From the NCBI RefSeq assembly GCF_047495875.1, contig NC_092464.1, forward strand, positions 23,344,865 to 23,408,864: DNA of 64,000 nucleotides. The letters are read 5' to 3'. Shown here one piece after another: positions 58,101-64,000 of this stretch. Numbering within the stretch: position 1 is the first letter of the stretch; every line of letters starts with the position of its first letter. The notes under the pieces are model-generated. The model was not told the origin of the DNA. It did no database searches and saw only the letters and a list, made by a program, of their open reading frames with translations. This DNA is from Pithys albifrons albifrons. Taxonomy: Eukaryota > Chordata > Aves > Passeriformes > Thamnophilidae. The translations under genes and the position numbers were made by a program.

Positions 58101-61100
58101 GCTACCTCTCCTAGTTCCCCTTCGTCTTTCTGCAAGTACTGTTCACTTACACTAGGATCTGGTGTTGGTCCATTGGTTCCCTGGCAGCAGATGGCTTAGA
58201 TACCAGCTTGCCCAGCAGATTTACTGGTCTCTGCTGCCATGTATCTTTTGAGGCCATTCCAGCAATATAGGAATCCTAATTGTGTTGCTGGTTCTTAGGG
58301 CTGGTGCGTGATGCTCGTGTGTGTGCATTTGCAGGGGAATGGTGCTGGTAGGTCTTATAGAACCATTCTCACCTGCTTAAGGGAATATTTGTTTCCTCTA
58401 GGTGAAGAATAATATTGTTAGCAATTGTGCTTTGGGTAAGTCTGAGGATTAGTAGCAGGAATGGAAGAGAGCAAATACTGCTATTCTTCTAGAGCTCGGT
58501 GTTTTATCAGCTGTGGGACAGATGTGCCTTCTGTTGGACAGATGGGCCATTGTTCTGTAAAAATGCTGGTTTGTGAAACTTCCGGTGCCTTAAAAAAGCC
58601 CAACCCTTGATCAGCCTTGCATAATTTCTCGGAGAATTACTAATCTTTATATGGTGACCAGGGATTCCTGTCACTTTCCTGGGCTGTGTTGTATGACAAA
58701 GAAAGGGGTTCTGGAAGACATGAGACACCTCAGAACCAGGTTCAGGTGACCACAATGCAGCTGGTAAGTAATTGAGAATTGACAGGAAAGCTAACAAGAA
58801 AAACTGAGTATGAAATAACTGATTGATTGTGCCAGTACCTCTCCCCAGGGTGGAGAGTTTCACAATGGGTGATTTAACTCTGTGAGTCATGGGATATTTC
58901 TGAAATCTTTGAAGGCCCGTTAGCAGACATGACCCCTCAGGCTGGGTATGAAGGTGCTAATGCCTCCCCAGAGGGGAGTTATCATGGCTGAGTCATTGGT
59001 GTGAAGGACAGAAGCTCCCGTCTCACAAGGTTCTATAAACACCCAGCTTGTAGCCTTAAGTGTCAGGTGTGCCCTGGGCAGCTGCTGTAAATGATCCATT
59101 ATTAACCGTTCATCAGAAATGATATAGAGAGTGTAGAATACACAGTTTTGGTTACACTCACATAGTGATAAACTGGTCCCAGCCCCTGTAACTAGGACAC
59201 AGTGCATCCATTTTCCTTTCAAAAAATGTGTATTATTTTCATGGAGAAAGAAAAGTGTTTAAATCAAGTGTGAGCCTGACTCCTCTCCCCCTTTTCTGCC
59301 TTCTCTTCTTCTGTAGACACTGGAGGAAAAAAGGTTCATGTTAGTACTTAATATGCATGTGTTCTTTGCTTAAGGTTTGTTTTTTTTTTTTGAAAATGGA
59401 TAGAGCAAAGGAGCAGAATTTGGTCTGAATCCATGCCCACAGCAGTGTCTTGTGAGGATCTGGCCAAAATGCTGACACATAACACTCTGTTCTGATCTGT
59501 AGGCAAGTGTTTTAGCTATCAAAGAAACATTGCAAAATGAAGATAAATTTCCAGGCTTAGTTCTCTCACTTGTGCATATATGTTTGGGAGAGTTTCTGCT
59601 GATCAGATGAGAGGATATATGCATTCCAGAAATGTGGAGTCTGAATGTAGGCTATTATTATTTTGATGAAATATGCTTACATGTAAATCCTGCTGTTTTA
59701 TTTTATTGTGCTATATGGGATATAGTAATTAATTGATACATTAAATAGAGTAGCGCAGTACATTATGTATGGGATCTGTAGCTTCTCTTTCTTGGCATTA
59801 CTGGAAAATCTCCTGGTTGCAAGGCAAGATAATCATGTCTCTTCCATCTCCTTTGTACCTTATTACTTTTTTCTCCTTTTCTTTCTTCTAAGCCACACTA
59901 CCAACAGGCATATAACTCTATCCAAATCTTCTTCTCATGAAGGGATCTAAATGAAAATTATCTCTGTCTACTTTTTAGCTTTCCTGAGAAATTCTGCATG
60001 CATGATGCCTTTTCTGTGTGTCACAATATCACTGACAACCATATATTTGCAGGATCCCATCCACAATAATCAAGGTTTTGATTCAATGGGCATATCTTGT
60101 TATTTATTTGGAAGGAATAAGAAAAGGGAGATTACAGGCTCTGACTAGCTTATTTAAACAAAATGGATTTTATGTGCACAAAACAATGGAATTTTGATGA
60201 TATTAAGGCTTAAAGAAGTTGTCATTGCCTTGCAACTCTTTTTCTGTATTTTCTGAAATTTATCCATTTTCTCTTCCAGCAAATCTTTCTATTTCGAAGC
60301 CTGTTTAGTCAGATTCCTGGTAATATTTCTTGTGTTCTTAACAGCTACAGAAATTCTCCTCAAATCTGAAATTCAGATTTAAGCATTATAGGTTATTTAG
60401 ATATGAAATATTGGCAGTGATTTAATAACTGAAAATAAGTGTGAATGCTGCAGAAAACTTAATGATAAATGATGGAGGCAGGACTGCTGAGAGAGCAAAA
60501 AATGCATTATCACCAATTCTAAGTAACTACCGGAATTGATTGTATTTGGGGTCTCCTGAGATAGTTACATAAATTGAATTAAGTTTCTCAATAGAATCCA
60601 GGTGTTCACCTTTTTCAGTGTTGAGAAAAAGCACATTACTAGCTTTGGATGCTATTCATTGCTGTGCCAACCCAGGAAATGCAGTGTCTTGCAGTATTTT
60701 TCCTGCTGCCATGTGCTCAGTGGAGCTTTTCTTTGTATGTGACCTTCTTTGATAGCTCACGTGTACAAAAAGATGTTCTTCCATACATGTGTATTTGAGG
60801 AGTCTTCCTGTTTCTTTTAGTGAGATTAAGCGGAACTTCTTGTTGCCAGTGGATTATTGTTGTATGCAATTGCACTCGGCACCATTTTGTTTTAAGGGAT
60901 CTTTACCTTCCTTTTCCGCCACTGAGACTGCACACTGAGGCTTGGGCATGGTGATCCTGAAACTACCTGAGACTGGCTTCATGCTGTTTTGGACTTGTTT
61001 TCTGTCTTCTGTCTTGAAAATTCAACACTGAAGGAATTTGCTTGACGTCACTAGCTGTAATTAGTTAGGTCAGATATGCCCTTCAGCTTTGAGATCTGGA

Positions 61101-61722
61101 AGACTTCTTGGTACCCAAGTATGTTGTAAGAAGTAGTGCAGAGGCTAGGATGCATATTTTGGCTTGTGTTATTTTTCTAAACTTAGTACTCTCTCAGTTG
61201 AAGTATTTTTCAACACTGTATTGTTATTTAGAAGGAGAATGTGTTGAAATCCATATAGAGCTTAGTCAGTGTCCCCTTATTTTTATCTCCACCTCTGCAT
61301 TAACAGTTGTTGCTGTCTCACAGAGAAACAAGATCTTAACATGTTATTTTTTTGGAAATCCTTCTATTACATTTGTCTGTTTTCTTGTTTATTTCTTTTT
61401 TAAAAATTAGCTACACACACATCTGTCCCATTCTCCCATGAAACTGGTATGTCCAGCTTCTTCTTTATTTTTTGTAATTAGTTATCCTTTTATTATAACA
61501 ACTTCTGGTTTCATTGTAGTTACATCCTTTTATCTAAAATGGTGACACAAGCTGTATCACGGTTCAAATACAGTGCCCATACCTGTCAGTTAGCTCTTAC
61601 ACACAGGTGTAGTTCTTTAATTTCTTCTCTTTCTTTCCAGTTTGTGCCTGTTTTCATTTGTAGCTTAGTCTCAGTGTAATTGACTATATTCACTCTATGT
61701 CTTTATTCTATTTGTTGTGTTC

Positions 61723-62040
61723 TTAAGCTGATGTTACTTTGGCCATGGTGACAAGGATGCTACTGCCAGTTGTTGAGGCAGCTGCTGCGGGCATGGGTGC
61801 AAAGCCAGGGTGGGAGCCCATGCCCTGAGTGGAGTGGGCAGTGACAGAGTGGACACCTGCAGGCGGCCGGAGGCTGCTGGCACTGTCAGACACTGGCAGA
61901 AGGGATACAAAGTGTGGTTTGGTGGCTTTCATTTATTTATTGGCCTTCTCAGCAGCCAGACGCATTAAATGATCTCCAACCTGCTCTCCTTTGTCGATGC
62001 CAAGTACTGATGAAGTTTTACTGTTAGAACAGCAATCTGC
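61723..62040 (-). other. Unexplained GC-rich, coding-like patch
   Basis: On the minus strand, 61723-61932 is open for 69 codons rich in Ala, Ser, Pro and His (HSTQGMGSHPGFAPMPAAAA). Just upstream another minus-strand frame reads GIDKGEQVGDHLMRLAAEKA before a stop near 61941. The composition stands out from the AT-rich intron. It could be a decayed retrocopy, a repeat or a conserved non-coding element. I recognise no family, and no poly(A) tail is visible. Confidence 0.25.
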
Positions 62041-63574
62041 ACTTGCTCAGAAAAAAGTTTTTTAGCTTATTTGTGGGAAGAACAACGCCTGTTCCATTTG
62101 TCAGATTCATTGTCATTCTTGCTATGTCATGGCTTGTTTAGATGTGGGAAGTTTCTCACGACTGCAGGTTTGCTCATTTAGAGAGGAAAAAGTTTTTTGT
62201 TTAAAAAAGGAAAGAAAAAAGCAGTGATGATTTATTTTGGCTCTTCATACACAGAAAGGAACGAAATACAAACAGGATGTTTGTTAGAGGCATCTCCTGC
62301 TGACCTTGGAGATGCACAGAATTCCAGAAACTAGAGGACAGCATCTGGAAAAATATTTGAGCATGTTTTTTTTTTTTTAATTTAGTTAGTTAGTTATTAC
62401 TGTCTTATGGCTCCATTAAATGTGATTTGTCTGGGCCATCATCAAATCAGGACAGAAGCTCAGAGAAGATGAAGGGAGGTATGCCTAATTTGCTTGCCCT
62501 TCAAAAAGCCATGCTGTAGCACTTGTAGACTTTTTCTGTTCAAATAATCAAGAAAATGGTGGTTTTGTCTTTGAAAGTGAGTTTGCAGAAAATAAGCAGT
62601 ATAAGTTGAACTACGTATAGTTTTTTATCTTTACAACAGGTCTTTTCAGTGGTGTGGACAGAATGCTTAGTCATACATTTTATATGGACATATAGACAAT
62701 GGGCTCAAACTATGAGATTTGTGATGATATTCAGCAACAAAGAAGTTATGACATTCAACAAAATTCTCTTTCAAAAGTAAAAAAGAAGTTACTGTTATAA
62801 AACTGTAAGGAAACATGAGACTCTTTAAGTTTTGTCTTATGGATTAATTCCAGTGACTTTTTAACTGAAATGCTGAATTCTTAGCAGTAATTATTTCATT
62901 CATCCACAAGCAGAGCAGAATGATGTAGACTTTTACAGTCCGAGTGGTGTTCCGTTTTGGAATTTAAGCTTCAGAGAGGACACTTGTGTGAATCCATACT
63001 ATAGGACCTAGCAGAGCTCATGGGTATATTTAATACTCACAGGTGAGGAGCTGAGTCCAAGAGGCTGCTGGGGTTCAGTGGTGATGCAAGACTTTGGAGC
63101 AGATGTTGTACTGTGAGTGGATCTTGATCTATGTGAATTGGATTTACTTTATTGTTACAATTTGGAAGAATGCCATGACTATCTTCCTTGCTCAGTTTCT
63201 ATCTCTTGTGAAAATTGTAGAGAGAAGGCCTCTTGGAGAGGAAGGCAAAAAGTGGAAAACATAGATGAACGGGAGATATTTAGTGGGACTATACTCTGAG
63301 TTTTTTTCTTAGCCTTCTGCAAAATTTCAAATGTAGATATTAAATCAGGAAGAAGTTAGACTGAATTGTCATGATTCACAACCTCACTGTTTTACCAGAG
63401 GACCATGTAACTTGCACTCATGGTATGTAACAGTCTGAGCAACTCTGGGAGACAACAACATCCAGAATAAAGGCAGTGTCATCTCCCACAGCCTTTTACT
63501 GGGTACAAGATGAAATTTTGCCTGGAATAAAAAAACAAACTCAATTTCCAAGTTCCTAAAACTTATGCTGGGGA

Positions 63575-64000
63575 CTTACCAGCTTTGCAGAAAAGATCAT
63601 GAGGGTCCTGGTGGACATGAAGTTGCATGGAGCCAGCAATGTGCCCATGCTGCAAAAGCAGATAATAGTATCCTGGGGTGCATTAGGAGGAGTGTTGCCA
63701 ACATGTGAAGAGAGGTGATCCCTCCCTTCCACTCAGCATTGATGAGGCCACACCTGCAGTACAGTTCAGTTCTGGATTCCTCAGTACAAGAGAGACATGG
63801 AGAAGATCCACTGAGGTCGTTAGGGGTCTGGAGAATCTCTGCTGTGAGGAAAGACAGAGAACTGGGACTGTTGAGCCTGGGGAAGAGAAGGCTCAGCAGG
63901 TGATCTTACCAATGTCTATAAATGCCTGAAGGGAGGTTGTACATAAGAAAAAGTCAGGCTCTTCTTAGTGGACCAGAGGCATGGGCACAAACTGAAGCAC
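63575..64000 (+). mobile_element. CR1 LINE 3' region, cut by window edge
   Basis: Contains the late ORF2 and 3' region of CR1 with many lesions: GTATCCTGGGGTGCATTAGG, TGAGGCCACACCTGCAGTAC, CCTCAGTACAAGAGAGACAT and GAAGAGAAGGCTCAGCAGGT are typical phrases. About 45 bp expected between AGACATGGAGAA and the GGTCTGGAGAATCTC block appear lost. The reading frame is broken, so it is inactive. It continues past base 64000. Confidence 0.9.

Larger units (their letters stand above)
52195..64000 (+). other. Intron 2 of CDK14-type gene (runs off window)
   Basis: I looked for the next expected coding block (ICVTKMSTRN and the GEGSYATVYKG kinase loop) and did not find it. Contents: AT-rich sequence, a GC-rich patch (61740-61935) and a CR1 at the right edge. 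Open frames up to about 130 codons (for example 52307-52690, 58507-58890) carry no recognised motif. Confidence 0.65.

Noticed and set aside
57955..58155. Exon-like open frame after CTCCTGCAG
   Set aside because: No match to expected CDK14 sequence and no family motif; treated as chance.

Overview
This window is vertebrate nuclear DNA, almost certainly from a bird and probably a passerine. It is AT-rich with two sharp CpG islands, has multi-exon genes with GT-AG introns of 2.8 to 6 kb, and carries several CR1 LINE 3' ends. It also carries three solo copies of one ERV-type LTR family, and a tRNA-Ile-headed SINE with a CR1-like tail (TguSINE1-like) that I know from passerines.

Gene 1 (2522-26875, plus strand) is complete: seven coding exons that join in phase into a 180-residue protein of the PTTG1IP (PBF) family. 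It has a signal peptide, a cysteine-rich luminal domain with N-glycosylation sequons, one membrane helix followed by a Cys-rich patch, and a charged cytoplasmic tail ending in a Tyr-based sorting motif. Because a CDK14-type gene lies next to it, I favour the paralogue PTTG1IP2 over PTTG1IP itself; this rests on remembered human gene order (7q21.13) and is an inference. Its promoter is the CpG island at about 2.13-2.96 kb. Tandem poly(A) signals lie near 27.2 kb, with a possible distal site near 28.3 kb.

The stretch 28.4-45.4 kb is intergenic. It has no convincing gene but holds the SINE, a CAG/TG simple-repeat patch, and an LTR that contains a short telomere-like CTAACC array.

Gene 2 begins in the CpG island at about 45.5-46.65 kb. 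Exon 1 (46436-46517) and a 32-nt exon 2 (52163-52194) encode the N-terminal 38 residues of a PFTAIRE-type cyclin-dependent kinase, best matched to CDK14. The kinase domain lies beyond the window. Its 5' leader holds an in-frame poly-Ala uORF and a GC hairpin just before the start codon.

The two genes are head-to-tail, and nothing in the sequence suggests a shared pathway. I did not find a novel multi-gene system. The most interesting leads are a possible alternative hydrophobic C-terminal exon in gene 1 (22559-22647), a NAGNAG acceptor, the structured CDK14 leader, the telomere-like array inside an LTR, and an unexplained GC-rich coding-like patch near 61.8 kb.
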